From the NCBI RefSeq assembly GCF_030457605.1, contig NZ_JAKDUR010000010.1, positions 1 to 57,373 of the forward strand: 57,373 nt of DNA, read 5' to 3'. Under the pieces are notes generated by a model that did not search any database, was not told the origin of the DNA, and saw nothing but the letters and a program-made list of their open reading frames with translations. Source of the DNA: Halomonas sp. (GTDB lineage: Bacteria; Pseudomonadota; Gammaproteobacteria; Pseudomonadales; Halomonadaceae). The stretch's first letter is position 1; each line of letters begins with the position of its first letter. Of the stretch, positions 1 through 8,360 are shown one piece after another. The translations under genes were made by a program, and so were the position numbers.

Positions 1-2
1 AG

Positions 3-116
3 GGCCGCCTGCTCGCCACCGGCTACTCCTGCCGCAGCCAGGCCAGCCGCTTCTCAAACGCCACCCTGCCCCATCCATTACAGGCGCTGCTGGCAGCACT
101 CAAGCGCACAGGTTGA
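3..116 (+). CDS. C-terminal fragment of YdiJ-like FAD/Fe-S oxidoreductase
   Basis: An open frame runs in from the left edge and stops with TGA at 114-116, leaving 37 residues. The fragment contains TGYSCRSQ followed about 15 residues later by HPLQALL. This is how I remember the extreme C-terminus of YdiJ-type FAD-linked oxidases, which combine an FAD-binding domain with a cysteine-rich Fe-S/CCG domain and act on 2-hydroxy acids such as D-2-hydroxyglutarate. The remaining roughly 1,000 residues lie outside the window, so no catalytic motif can be checked. Identification rests on this short tail only. The gene converges on trpC, with one hairpin between them. Confidence 0.6.
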   Translation, partial: GRLLATGYSCRSQASRFSNATLPHPLQALLAALKRTG

Positions 117-133
117 TACACCCTTGTAGCATG

Positions 134-166
134 AAAAAACGCCCACCGGCTCTTCACCGACGGGCG
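134..166 (-). terminator. Rho-independent terminator of trpGDC
   Basis: Read on the minus strand, CGCCC and GGGCG arms (140-144 and 162-166) enclose a two-base mismatch, a further 3-bp stem and a 7-base loop, and are followed by six T (the A-run at 134-139). It lies 44 bases past the trpC stop, the right place to end the trpG-trpD-trpC transcript. On the plus strand no T-run follows, so it should not terminate the YdiJ-like gene. Confidence 0.7.
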
Positions 167-209
167 CGCTACAGCGTTTGGCCGCTACTCGCTGATAACT
201 GACTTTACC

Positions 210-1013
210 TCAGAAGAACAACCCTTTCAGTGCCTCTCCCGGGCTGTCTTCACGCATGAAGGCTTCGCCGACGAGAAAGCCGTTGACGCCACGTTCGCGC
301 ATGCGCTCCACGTCGTCACGGGTGTGAATACCCGACTCGGTAATCACCGTGACGCCCGCCGGCACCCGGCTGAGCAGGTCAAGCGTAGTATCCAGCGACG
401 TGTCGAAGGTGTGCAGATTGCGATTGTTGATGCCGACCAGCTCAAGATCAAGCGTCAGCGCACGTTCAAGCTCTTCGGCGTTGTGGACTTCCACCAGCAC
501 GTCCATGCCCAACTCATGGGCCTGGCCGTTCAGCTCGGCAAGCTGAGTGTCGTCCAGCGCGGCGACAATCAGCAGGATGCAATCGGCGCCGATGGCCCGG
601 GCCTCGGTCACCTGATAGCCATGAGTGATAAAATCCTTGCGGATGACCGGCAGCGAGCAGGCGTCCCGGGCGGCAATCAGGTAGTCTTCGTGGCCCTGAA
701 AGAAGTCCGCATCGGTGAGTATGGACAGGCAGGCCGCGCCGCCCTCGGCATAGCTTTGGGCAATTTCGGCCGGCTCAAACACCTCGCGAATAACGCCTTT
801 TGACGGCGAGGCCTTCTTGATTTCGGCAATCACCGCGGCGTCCCCCGCCGTCATGCGCGCGTTCAGGGCGCTGACAAAGCCACGGGGAGCACTCTGTTTT
901 TCGGCCAGCGCGAGCAAGTCGGCCTGCGAGACCGCCTGGCGGCGCTCGGCCACTTCCTGATCCTTGCGTGCCAGAATACGGGTTAAAATCGTCGGCGTTG
1001 CCTGCTCACTCAT
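210..1013 (-). CDS. trpC: Indole-3-glycerol phosphate synthase
   Basis: 267 residues, a monofunctional IGPS that closes the indole ring, converting 1-(2-carboxyphenylamino)-1-deoxyribulose-5-phosphate to indole-3-glycerol phosphate in tryptophan synthesis. The TIM-barrel landmarks are present in order: the [10 protein letters not shown] strand-1 motif near residue 65 with its catalytic lysine, SILTD near 97, IRKDF near 124, LVEVHN near 173, GINNRNL near 193, and SGI near 228 with a late phosphate-binding GFLVGEAFM. There is no fused TrpF domain, unlike the E. coli enzyme. It is the last gene of a trpG-trpD-trpC operon, 22 bases behind trpD. Confidence 0.97.
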   Translation of the reverse strand: MSEQATPTILTRILARKDQEVAERRQAVSQADLLALAEKQSAPRGFVSALNARMTAGDAAVIAEIKKASPSKGVIREVFEPAEIAQSYAEGGAACLSILTDADFFQGHEDYLIAARDACSLPVIRKDFITHGYQVTEARAIGADCILLIVAALDDTQLAELNGQAHELGMDVLVEVHNAEELERALTLDLELVGINNRNLHTFDTSLDTTLDLLSRVPAGVTVITESGIHTRDDVERMRERGVNGFLVGEAFMREDSPGEALKGLFF

Positions 1014-1035
1014 AGCATCATCTCACTGGGTTACG

Positions 1036-2058
1036 TTAGGGTTTGAACTGGCCGGTAAAGTGGGATAGCTCGTGCATTTTTTCCAGCGGCAGTTTGTCCT
1101 GCTGGGCATTTCGGGCAAGCTGCACGCCCTCCTGCAACGAATCCGCCACGCCGGCGCAGTAAAGCGCGGCGCCGGCGTTCAGCGAGACGATATCTGCCGG
1201 GGCGCCTTCGCCGCTCAGGGCCATTTTCACCAGCCGCAGGCTGCCCTCCACGCCGTCGGCCTTGAGGGCATCAAGGCTCTGGCGCTCAACGCCCAACTCT
1301 TCAGGCGTAATCCGGTACTGGATAATTTCACCGTCTTTCAGCTCGGCCACCTGCGTGGGTGCGGCAAGCGAAATCTCGTCCAGCCCGTCGTCAGAGTGCA
1401 CCACCATCACATGCCGACTGCCGAGCTTTTGCAGCACTTCGGCCAACAGCGGCACCAGCGCCAGGTCGTACACGCCCAACAGCTGATTGGGCGCGCCGGC
1501 GGGGTTGGTCAGCGGGCCGAGGATGTTAAACAGCGTACGCACGCCCATTTCCCGGCGCGGGCCCACGGCGTGGCGCATGGCCGGGTGGTGGTTGGGGGCA
1601 AACATGAAGCCCACCCCGACCTCTTCGATGCAGCGCGCCACTTGATCGGCGGACAAATCCAGAAAAATCCCCGCCACGTCGAACAGATCAGCGCTGCCGG
1701 AAGACGACGACACGCTGCGCCCGCCGTGCTTGGCCACATGGGCGCCAACAGCAGCGGCGACAAAGCTTGACGCAGTAGAGACGTTGAACAGGTTGGCGCC
1801 GTCGCCGCCGGTACCCACAATATCCACCATGTCGCCTGCCACGCCTGGCGTGACGCGATTCATCAGCTCACGCATGACCTGGGCAGCAGCGCCGATCTCG
1901 GTGGCAGTTTCGCCCTTCATGGCCAGCCCCATCAACAGCGCCCCCACCTGGGCGTCGCTGGCATCGCCGGTCATGATCTGGCGCATCAGCGCGTGCATCT
2001 GGTCAAAGGTCAGGTCATCGCGGCGCATCACCGCATTGATTGCGTCTCGCATCTGCAT
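1036..2058 (-). CDS. trpD: Anthranilate phosphoribosyltransferase
   Basis: 340 residues, the usual length for monofunctional TrpD. It transfers the phosphoribosyl group of PRPP to anthranilate. The PRPP-binding signature GTGGDG appears near residue 82 and is followed by NVST. HGGRSVSSSSGSAD and a later NILGPLTNP match the anthranilate/PRPP pocket of the family. It lies between trpG (34 bases upstream) and trpC (22 bases downstream) on the same strand, so the three are very likely cotranscribed. It is separate from the glutamine amidotransferase domain it is fused to in enterics. Confidence 0.97.
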   Translation of the reverse strand: MQMRDAINAVMRRDDLTFDQMHALMRQIMTGDASDAQVGALLMGLAMKGETATEIGAAAQVMRELMNRVTPGVAGDMVDIVGTGGDGANLFNVSTASSFVAAAVGAHVAKHGGRSVSSSSGSADLFDVAGIFLDLSADQVARCIEEVGVGFMFAPNHHPAMRHAVGPRREMGVRTLFNILGPLTNPAGAPNQLLGVYDLALVPLLAEVLQKLGSRHVMVVHSDDGLDEISLAAPTQVAELKDGEIIQYRITPEELGVERQSLDALKADGVEGSLRLVKMALSGEGAPADIVSLNAGAALYCAGVADSLQEGVQLARNAQQDKLPLEKMHELSHFTGQFKP

Positions 2059-2092
2059 GAAAACGTGAGCCTCGTGCTAGTCATGCGCCGTT

Positions 2093-2689
2093 TCAAGCGC
2101 GTTTCAAAAAGTTGGCCAGCAGTTCGTGGCCCTGTCGCGTGAGAATGGACTCCGGGTGGAACTGCACGCCTTCAATATCCAGCTCGCGATGGCGCAGCCC
2201 CATGACCAGCCCCGGCGTCACGTCGTCATCGGTCGTCCAGGCGGTGATTTCAAGACACTCCGGCAGGCTGCCCTTTTCCACCACCAGCGAATGATAGCGG
2301 GTCACTTCCAGCGGATTATCCAGCCCGTCAAAAACGCCCTGCCCCGCATGGCCCACGGCGGAGGTCTTGCCGTGCATCACCTGGGGCGCGCGCACCACCC
2401 GACCGCCGTAAACCTGGCCGATGGCCTGATGCCCAAGGCAAACGCCCAGAATCGGCAACTTGCCGGCAAAGTGGCGAATGGCATCAAGCGAAAGCCCTGC
2501 CTCGTTGGGCGTGCAGGGCCCGGGCGATACCACCAGATGGCTTGGCGAAAGCGCCTCTATACCGGCGATATCAATCTCGTCGTTGCGGTAGGTCAGCACT
2601 TCGGCGCCCAGCTCGCCCAGATACTGGACGATGTTGTAGGTGAAGCTGTCATAGTTGTCGATCATCACGACTTTTGGCGCTTTAATCAT
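2093..2689 (-). CDS. trpG: Anthranilate synthase component II (glutamine amidotransferase)
   Basis: 198-residue class I amidotransferase that supplies ammonia to TrpE for making anthranilate from chorismate. The start reads [19 protein letters not shown], a typical TrpG/PabA N-terminus. The nucleophile is Cys84 in GVCLGHQ, and the His178/Glu180 pair of the triad lies in FHPES. It begins an operon with trpD and trpC. Its partner trpE is 16 kb away beyond the nuo operon. The protein could also serve PabB, as some TrpG proteins do. The first 33 bases of the gene recur, degraded, about 490 bp upstream (3148-3180). Confidence 0.96.
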   Translation of the reverse strand: MIKAPKVVMIDNYDSFTYNIVQYLGELGAEVLTYRNDEIDIAGIEALSPSHLVVSPGPCTPNEAGLSLDAIRHFAGKLPILGVCLGHQAIGQVYGGRVVRAPQVMHGKTSAVGHAGQGVFDGLDNPLEVTRYHSLVVEKGSLPECLEITAWTTDDDVTPGLVMGLRHRELDIEGVQFHPESILTRQGHELLANFLKRA

Positions 2690-2732
2690 TTGAAATGCCT
2701 ATTTTTATTTGGGGCATATGGTAGAAAACATT

Positions 2733-2755
2733 GCCGGCACTATGCGTAAGCCGGC
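2733..2755 (-). terminator. Possible terminator between small membrane gene and trpG
   Basis: GCCGGC at 2733-2738 and again at 2750-2755 can pair across an 11-base loop. On the minus strand it is followed by AATGTTTTC. It lies just after the frameshift-corrected end of the small membrane-protein gene (2768) and 44 bases before trpG. The stem is only six pairs and the T-run is broken, so this is a weak candidate. Confidence 0.35.
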
Positions 2756-2759
2756 CTGG

Positions 2760-3077
2760 TTAGCGTTTCAGCGGGGATATTTTTTCCACAGCATGGCCAC
2801 AACAGCACAGGCAACTGCCGGCAGCAAAACATCCAGCAACCCATTGCCCCCCCCAGCCAGTGGTGAGCCCTTCGTGCCACTTGACTGGCGGCGTTTCACC
2901 CCACTCCCAGCCGCGAATAAGGGCTAATTTGTACTCGTTCTGCGCGATCTCTCGACCAAGGAATATGGCGACGGCTACAGCTCCTGATCCCCAAACTCCT
3001 AGCCAGTAAATCAAAATCAGCTGGATCATTACGGCAATGACGACGTGCTCAAGCGATGACTCAATCATCTCAGCCAA
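2760..3077 (-). pseudogene. Small prophage-like membrane protein, frameshifted at a G8 tract
   Basis: The reading frame starts at TTG (3077), six bases after a good AAAGGAG, and encodes a hydrophobic segment (about residues 10-40) followed by GREIAQNEYK. That style resembles small membrane proteins of tailed-phage and prophage lysis regions. As written, the frame runs 105 residues and ends in an odd Cys-rich tail. Dropping one base from the C8/G8 run at 2847-2854 instead gives GGNGLLDVLLP, a second membrane segment and a WKKYPR end with stop at 2768 (102 residues), a far more natural C-terminus. It is therefore either a disrupted gene, a slippage-switched gene or a sequencing error. Function unknown. 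Confidence 0.55.
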
Positions 3078-3113
3078 GGTTAACTCCTTTACCCAGCATT
3101 AATGCCAAACAGC

Positions 3114-3180
3114 TCAAAAAGGCGGAGCGGCATCTTCCTCGACTTCTTCGATCATCAAGACTTTTTCCGCTATAACCATC
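3114..3180 (-). pseudogene. Degenerate duplicate of the trpG 5' end
   Basis: On the minus strand, 3180-3148 matches the first 33 bases of trpG (2690-2658) at 27 of 33 positions, including the ATG. The residues give MVIAEKVLMIE against [11 protein letters not shown] in trpG, then diverge and stop at 3114 after 21 codons. The small phage-like gene lies between the two copies. This is the geometry left by an element that integrated into the trpG start and regenerated the gene from its own att copy, but no integrase is present, so that is inference. Confidence 0.45.
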
Positions 3181-3361
3181 GAAAAACTGCTATATGGCGG
3201 ACTTTTCTTGCCAACCCCGCGAAAGTAACTCTGCCTTTTCAGCGCGCGGCCAAAGCTTTTCCCGATTGTAGCGCAACCTGCCGGCAAGGTGCAGGGCATA
3301 GGCTGGCGGGCGGCTGACGAGGCCTGCGCCGCGCCTGCACATTCTCCGGCAAACCTTGAAG

Positions 3362-3371
3362 TCTATGCTAA
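3362..3371 (+). promoter_or_regulatory. Candidate nuo operon -10 region
   Basis: TCTATGCTAA lies 143 bases before nuoA in the only AT-rich part of the leader. The same ten bases occur 25 bases before the ndh start (20894-20903), where they fit a -10 box with an upstream -35-like hexamer. Here no good -35 hexamer is found at the right distance, so the assignment is tentative. Confidence 0.3.
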
Positions 3372-3514
3372 GTTAATGATTAGCTGGCTTATACAGCCAA
3401 GCCGCAATATCACCAGACAGCACAGGGTGGTAGCGCCGCTTTAAATAGCGCTACGTGGCGAATAAAAAAACATTCATACGCCAACGCCTGCTGCATGACG
3501 CCGGGAGCTCTTCC

Positions 3515-3937
3515 ATGCCGGACAGTGCCAATGCCTTGATCGCCGAATACTGGGGTACCGGCCTTTTTATTCTGGCGGTGCTGTTGTTGTGTACGTTTAT
3601 GCTTGGCCTCTCTGCCCTGCTTGGCGGGCGCAGCCAGGGGCGCAGCAAACCAATTCCCTTCGAGGGCGGCATTATCGGCGCGGGCAGCGCCCGGCAACGG
3701 TTCTCCATCCAGTTTTATCTGGTCGCGATGCTGTTCGTGATCTTCGACATCGAAGCCGTATTCCTGTTTGCCTGGGCCATCTCGATCCGCGAATCGGGCT
3801 GGCCCGGGTTTTGGGGCGCGGCTACGTTCATCTTTATTCTGCTGGCGGGGCTTGTCTACGATTACCGCTCGGGCGCGCTGGACTGGGCGCCCGTGGGCAG
3901 CGAGCGCATGCACCGAGGCAGCACGCCCCGCCGCTGA
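3515..3937 (+). CDS. nuoA: NADH-quinone oxidoreductase subunit A
   Basis: 140 residues with three membrane helices (about 12-34, 69-91, 95-115), part of the complex I membrane arm beside NuoH/J/K. The hallmark loop [10 protein letters not shown] and the [21 protein letters not shown] helix are intact. I place the start at ATG 3515 because GGGAG precedes it by seven bases and the protein then begins like E. coli NuoA. An in-frame GTG at 3455 would add 20 unlikely residues. First gene of the 13-gene nuo operon. Confidence 0.96.
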   Translation: MPDSANALIAEYWGTGLFILAVLLLCTFMLGLSALLGGRSQGRSKPIPFEGGIIGAGSARQRFSIQFYLVAMLFVIFDIEAVFLFAWAISIRESGWPGFWGAATFIFILLAGLVYDYRSGALDWAPVGSERMHRGSTPRR

Positions 3938-3984
3938 CACCCTTGAACGCCACCGGCAGCTTTTTTGCAGGCAGGAGGCAGCAC

Positions 3985-4665
3985 ATGGCATACACCCTGA
4001 CCCGGGCCAACGATGCAATGGCGCAGCAGGGCGACCGCTACCCGCTGGGCGAGCGCCAGCGGGTGGACGACCCCATGAAGCAGCAGGTACACCGCAGCGT
4101 GTTTACCGGCAAGCTCGAGGACGTGCTCCACTCGACGGTCAACTGGGGGCGCAAGAACTCGCTGTGGCCGTACAACTTCGGGCTTTCGTGCTGCTATGTG
4201 GAAATGACCACGGCGTTTACCGCCCCCCACGACATCGCCCGCTTCGGCGCCGAAGTGATTCGTGCCTCCCCGCGCCAGGCGGATTTCATGGTCATTGCCG
4301 GCACCTGCTTTGTCAAAATGGCGCCGGTCATCCAGCAGCTCTACGACCAGATGCTCGAACCCAAATGGGTGATTTCCATGGGCTCCTGCGCCAACTCCGG
4401 CGGCATGTACGACATCTACTCGGTGGTCCAGGGGGTGGATAAATTCCTTCCCGTGGACGTCTACGTGCCCGGCTGCCCGCCACGGCCCGAGGCCTTTTTG
4501 CAGGGCCTTCAGCTGCTGCAGGACTCCATTCAGGAAGAGCGCCGCCCGCTTTCCTGGGTGGTGGGTGACCAGGGCGTGTACCGCGCCGAGATGCCTTCCC
4601 AGCGTGAGAAGCACCGCGACCAGCGAATTCAGGCCACCGAACTGCGCACCCCGGACAGCACCTAG
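3985..4665 (+). CDS. nuoB: NADH-quinone oxidoreductase subunit B (N2 cluster)
   Basis: 226 residues; the subunit that holds the terminal [4Fe-4S] cluster N2, next to the quinone pocket. The four ligands are visible as the tandem pair Cys69-Cys70 in LSCCYVEM, Cys135 in GSCANSGG and Cys164 in [10 protein letters not shown]. Their spacing equals that of E. coli NuoB with a six-residue longer N-terminus. The start at 3985 follows AGGAG by nine bases. An earlier in-frame ATG at 3589 would run through nuoA and is rejected. Confidence 0.97.
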   Translation: MAYTLTRANDAMAQQGDRYPLGERQRVDDPMKQQVHRSVFTGKLEDVLHSTVNWGRKNSLWPYNFGLSCCYVEMTTAFTAPHDIARFGAEVIRASPRQADFMVIAGTCFVKMAPVIQQLYDQMLEPKWVISMGSCANSGGMYDIYSVVQGVDKFLPVDVYVPGCPPRPEAFLQGLQLLQDSIQEERRPLSWVVGDQGVYRAEMPSQREKHRDQRIQATELRTPDST

Positions 4666-4687
4666 CCAAGGGAGTACCCGCACCACC

Positions 4688-6439
4688 ATGAGCACCGATT
4701 CTTCCGCCGCCATTGTCGAAGCGCTTGTTCACCGCTTTGGCAATCAGGTGTGTTATGAGCAACCCACGCTCACCGGCATGCCGGTGCTGTGGGTGCGCCG
4801 CGAAGCGCTTGTCGAGATACTCGAGGCGCTGCGCCGCCTGCCCGAGCCGTTCGAGATGCTCTACGACCTGACCGCCACGGATGAGCGTCTGCGCAGCCAC
4901 CGCAAAGAGCTGCCCGCGACGGATTTTACGGTGATTTACCAGCTGCTCTCGGTCAGCGGCAACCGCGATATCATGCTCAAGGTGGCGCTCAGCGAGCGCG
5001 ATCTCTCTCTGCCTACGGCGATTCCCGTCTACCCCAACGCCGACTGGTACGAACGCGAAGTATGGGACATGTTCGGCATTCGCTTTGCCGGCCACCCCAA
5101 TCTCAAGCGTATTCTGATGCCGCCCACCTGGAATGGCCACCCGCTGCGCAAGGATCATCACGCTCGGGCCACCGAGTTCGATCCCTACACGCTGACCGTG
5201 GAAGGCCAGGACAAGGAACAGGGAGCTCTGCAGTTTGTGCCCGAAGACTGGGGCATGAAACGGGAACGCGACGACGCCGAGTTCATGTTCCTGAATCTCG
5301 GCCCCAACCATCCATCCGCCCATGGCGCGTTTCGCCTGGTGTTGCAGCTGGACGGCGAAGAAGTCATCGACTGCGTACCGGATATCGGCTACCACCACCG
5401 CGGTGCCGAGAAAATGGCCGAGCGCCAGTCCTGGCACAGCTTCATCCCCTATACCGATCGCATCGACTATACCGGCGGGGTGATGAACAACCTGCCCTAC
5501 GTGCTGGCGGTGGAAAAGCTCGCCGGCATCCAGGTCACCGAGCGCGCCGCCACGGTGCGGGTGATGATGTCGGAGCTGTTTCGCATTTCGAGCCACCTTT
5601 TGTTTCTGGGCACCTACCTGCAGGACCTGGGGGCGATGTCGCCGGTGTTTTTCACCTTTACCGACCGCCAGAAGGCCTACGAGGTCATCGAGGCCATCAC
5701 CGGCTTTCGCATGCACCCGGCGTGGTTTCGCATCGGCGGGCTGATGCAGGACCTGCCCAAAGGCTGGGACAGGCTGATGCAGGACTTCGTCAACTGGATG
5801 CCCGCTCGCCTGCGGGAATACGAACGCACCATGATGGAAAACGCGCTGGTACGCGACCGCACTCGCCACGTGGCCGCGTTTGATACCACCAACGCCTTTG
5901 CCTGGGGCGTGACCGGCCCCAACCTGCGCGCCACCGGCTGTGACTTTGACCTGCGCAAGAAGCGCCCCTACTCGGGTTATGAAAACTTCGACTTCGAGGT
6001 GCCGCTGGGCAGCAACGGCGACGCCTTCGACCGCGGCCAGCTGCGTATCGAGGAAATGCGCCAGAGCCTGCGCATCATTCAGCAGTGCATCGACCACATG
6101 CCCGCAGGCGACTTCAAAGCCGACCACCCCTTGACCACGCCGCCGCCAAGAGAGCGCATGCTCGAACACATCGAGACGCTGATCACGCACTTTTTGCAGG
6201 TCTCCTGGGGGCCGGTGCTGCCTGCCAACGAATCCCTGCAGATGGTCGAAGCCACCAAGGGCATCAACAGCTACTACCTGACCAGCGATCACAGCGCCAT
6301 GAGCTATCGCACGCGCATTCGCACGCCAAGCTTTCCGCATTTGCAGCAAATTCCTGCGCTGATGCGCGGCGGCTTCGTCCCTGATTTGATCGCCCATCTG
6401 GGCAGTATTGATTTTGTCATGGCCGACGTTGATCGCTAA
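4688..6439 (+). CDS. nuoCD: NADH-quinone oxidoreductase fused subunits C/D
   Basis: 583 residues, a fusion of the 30-kDa NuoC domain (about 1-175, with ERE(V)WDMFGI and [10 protein letters not shown]) and the 49-kDa NuoD domain (about 195-583, with [11 protein letters not shown], the quinone-site motif, and GYHHRGAEK). The NuoD part sits on NuoB and forms the quinone-binding cavity. The C-terminal [12 protein letters not shown] is the usual NuoD end. Fused CD is the gammaproteobacterial arrangement. The start at 4688 gives the E. coli-like length (about 600 residues); the preceding Shine-Dalgarno GGGAG is rather distant (14 bases). Confidence 0.97.
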   Translation: MSTDSSAAIVEALVHRFGNQVCYEQPTLTGMPVLWVRREALVEILEALRRLPEPFEMLYDLTATDERLRSHRKELPATDFTVIYQLLSVSGNRDIMLKVALSERDLSLPTAIPVYPNADWYEREVWDMFGIRFAGHPNLKRILMPPTWNGHPLRKDHHARATEFDPYTLTVEGQDKEQGALQFVPEDWGMKRERDDAEFMFLNLGPNHPSAHGAFRLVLQLDGEEVIDCVPDIGYHHRGAEKMAERQSWHSFIPYTDRIDYTGGVMNNLPYVLAVEKLAGIQVTERAATVRVMMSELFRISSHLLFLGTYLQDLGAMSPVFFTFTDRQKAYEVIEAITGFRMHPAWFRIGGLMQDLPKGWDRLMQDFVNWMPARLREYERTMMENALVRDRTRHVAAFDTTNAFAWGVTGPNLRATGCDFDLRKKRPYSGYENFDFEVPLGSNGDAFDRGQLRIEEMRQSLRIIQQCIDHMPAGDFKADHPLTTPPPRERMLEHIETLITHFLQVSWGPVLPANESLQMVEATKGINSYYLTSDHSAMSYRTRIRTPSFPHLQQIPALMRGGFVPDLIAHLGSIDFVMADVDR

Positions 6440-6456
6440 TCAGGGGGGCGTGAATA

Positions 6457-6987
6457 ATGACCGACAGCTTTTACGACGCAGCCAACGCGGCCTCACCCAT
6501 CGCTACCGACGGCGACGGCTTTACGCTGCACACGGACGATCACCGCGCGATGCGCGAGGTACGCGAGCATTACGAACAACCCCAGGCGGCCTGTATCGAA
6601 GCGCTGAAGATCGTCCAAAAGCGCCACGGCTGGGTGCCCGACGGTGCCATCGCCGCCATCGCCGAGACGCTTGGCGTAGGCCCGGCCAGCGTGGAGGGCG
6701 TGGCGACGTTCTACAGTCTGATTTTCCGCCAGCCGGTGGGCCGCCATGTCATTCTGCTGTGCGACAGCAGTTCATGCTTTCTGACCGGTTTTGACGCGCT
6801 CAGCGACGCCCTCAGCCAGCGGTTGGGTATCGGTTTTGGCGAGACCACGGCGGATAACCGCTTTACCCTGCTGCCGGCCTGCTGCCTGGGCGCCTGCGAT
6901 CGCGGCCCAGCCATGATGATCGGTGATGATACCTTTGGCCCCATTGCGCCGGACGATCTCGATGAGCTTCTGGAGGCGTATCCATGA
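6457..6987 (+). CDS. nuoE: NADH-quinone oxidoreductase subunit E (N1a cluster)
   Basis: 176 residues, thioredoxin-like 24-kDa subunit of the NADH-oxidising module. The [2Fe-2S] cluster N1a ligands are Cys102 and Cys107 (CX4C, in LLCDSSSC) and Cys143 and Cys147 (CX3C, in CCLGAC). The N-terminal helical part carries [15 protein letters not shown], standard for the family. The stop codon overlaps the nuoF start, so the two partner subunits are translationally coupled. Confidence 0.97.
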   Translation: MTDSFYDAANAASPIATDGDGFTLHTDDHRAMREVREHYEQPQAACIEALKIVQKRHGWVPDGAIAAIAETLGVGPASVEGVATFYSLIFRQPVGRHVILLCDSSSCFLTGFDALSDALSQRLGIGFGETTADNRFTLLPACCLGACDRGPAMMIGDDTFGPIAPDDLDELLEAYP

Positions 6988-8360
6988 CAGCAATTCCCGC
7001 AAACTCCCGGTTGCGCTACAAAAGCCAGCTGCGCCAGAGCGACGACGAGCGCCATGAAAACACTCATCCGCTCACCTGGCGACTACACGACGATGGTGCA
7101 CGCATCGGGCTTGATGAGTATCAGCAGAAAAACGGCTACGTGGGTGCGCAAAATGCCCTGAATATGGACCCCGCCGATGTGATCGACGCCATGAAAACCG
7201 CCAATGTGCGCGGGCGTGGCGGCGGCGGCTTCTCGGCGGGCGTCAAATGGAGCCTGACCCAGGTGGGCGACAACCTGCCGCGCGGCTATGTCGTCTGCAA
7301 CGCCGATGAAATGGAGCCGGGCACTTTCAAGGATCGTCTGCTCATGGAGCAGCAGCCCCACCTGCTGATCGAAGGCATGATCATCGCCGGCCACGCCAAC
7401 CGCTCGAAGTACGGCTACATCTTTTTGCGCGGCGAGTACGTCGACGCCGCCCGCTCGCTTGCGCTTGCCATCGAGGAAGCCCGGGAGGCCGGGCTGTTGG
7501 GTGGCAGCGTCGCCGGCAGCGGCTTTGACTTCGACATTGCCCTGCACACCGGGGCCGGGCGCTATATTTGCGGTGAAGAAACCGCGCTGATCAATTCGCT
7601 GGAGGGCAAGCGTGCCAACCCCAGGGCCAAGCCGCCCTTCCCCGGCCAGTCAGGTGCCTGGGGCAAGCCCACGGTAGTCAACAACGTCGAAACCCTGTGC
7701 AACGCCCCGGCGGTGATGCAGCACGGTGCCGACTGGTATCAGGGGCTTTCGGGCAGCCTGAGCAACGACGGCGGCACCAAGCTCTACGGCGTCTCCGGGC
7801 TGGTGCAGCGCCCGGGGCTCTGGGAGCTGCCCATCGGCACTACCGGCTGGGATATCCTCGAGCGCGCCGGCGGCATGCGCGAAGGCCACACGCTGAAAAC
7901 CTGGCTGCCCGGCGGCGGCAGTACCGGCTTTTTACTGCCCGAACATCTGGAGCTGGCGCTCGATTTTGATACCGTCGGCCAGTACGGCAGCCGCCTGGGC
8001 ACAGGGCTTTTGACCGTGGTCAGCCATCGCCAAAGCCTGATTGCGCTGCTGCGTAATCTGGAACAGTTCTTCGCCCGGGAATCCTGCGGCTGGTGTACCC
8101 CCTGCCGGGACGGACTGCCCTGGGCGACCAAATTGCTGCAAGCCATCGAGCACGGCGAAGGCCGCCCCGGTGATATCGAGCTTCTCCAGGAGCACGCCAA
8201 AAACATCGGCCCCGGGCTTACGTTCTGCGCCCACGCGCCGGGGGCGGCGATGCCGCTGGAGTCGGCGATTCGCCACTTCCGCGCCGACTTCGAGGCAGGC
8301 ATTGCTGCAAGTCATAACGTCGTAGGTAATAACACCGTAGGTAATAAAGAGGTGAGCTGA
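6984..8360 (+). CDS. nuoF: NADH-quinone oxidoreductase subunit F (FMN, N3)
   Basis: 458 residues; the 51-kDa flavoprotein subunit where NADH is oxidised. The Gly-rich NADH loop [10 protein letters not shown] lies near residue 74, the FMN-binding [10 protein letters not shown] near residue 190, and the N3 [4Fe-4S] ligands are Cys368, Cys371, Cys374 (ESCGWCTPC) and Cys415. Their spacing matches E. coli exactly. The start overlaps the nuoE stop by four bases. The last ~16 residues ([13 protein letters not shown]) are a non-conserved tail built on a 15-bp tandem repeat. Confidence 0.97.
   Translation: MTAIPANSRLRYKSQLRQSDDERHENTHPLTWRLHDDGARIGLDEYQQKNGYVGAQNALNMDPADVIDAMKTANVRGRGGGGFSAGVKWSLTQVGDNLPRGYVVCNADEMEPGTFKDRLLMEQQPHLLIEGMIIAGHANRSKYGYIFLRGEYVDAARSLALAIEEAREAGLLGGSVAGSGFDFDIALHTGAGRYICGEETALINSLEGKRANPRAKPPFPGQSGAWGKPTVVNNVETLCNAPAVMQHGADWYQGLSGSLSNDGGTKLYGVSGLVQRPGLWELPIGTTGWDILERAGGMREGHTLKTWLPGGGSTGFLLPEHLELALDFDTVGQYGSRLGTGLLTVVSHRQSLIALLRNLEQFFARESCGWCTPCRDGLPWATKLLQAIEHGEGRPGDIELLQEHAKNIGPGLTFCAHAPGAAMPLESAIRHFRADFEAGIAASHNVVGNNTVGNKEVS
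8321..8347 (+). repeat. 15-bp tandem repeat in the nuoF 3' end
   Basis: CGTAGGTAATAA occurs at 8321-8332 and 8336-8347, a period of 15 bases. A weaker third unit (9 of 15 matches) precedes it at 8306-8320. It encodes the repetitive, non-conserved C-terminal tail of NuoF and stays in frame. Confidence 0.8.

Larger units (their letters stand above)
3078..3514. other. Accessory intergenic stretch between trpG region and nuoA
   Basis: These 437 bases hold no convincing full gene. They contain the ribosome binding site of the small membrane gene (about 3082-3088), the degraded trpG 5' copy (3148-3180), a candidate nuo promoter around 3362-3371, an exact inverted repeat TAGCGC/GCGCTA at 3431-3436 and 3448-3453, and the nuoA ribosome binding site just before 3515. 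The AT-rich part (about 3345-3420) is where I would place the nuo transcription start. Confidence 0.5.

Noticed and set aside
3455..3514. GTG at 3455 as an earlier nuoA start
   Set aside because: It adds 20 residues not seen in NuoA and lacks a ribosome site; ATG 3515 has GGGAG seven bases upstream.
4328..6397. A 689-codon open frame on the minus strand opposite nuoB/nuoCD
   Set aside because: It is the antisense shadow of strongly conserved NuoB and NuoCD in high-GC DNA; the translation is rich in His, Gly, Arg and Ala and has no domain.
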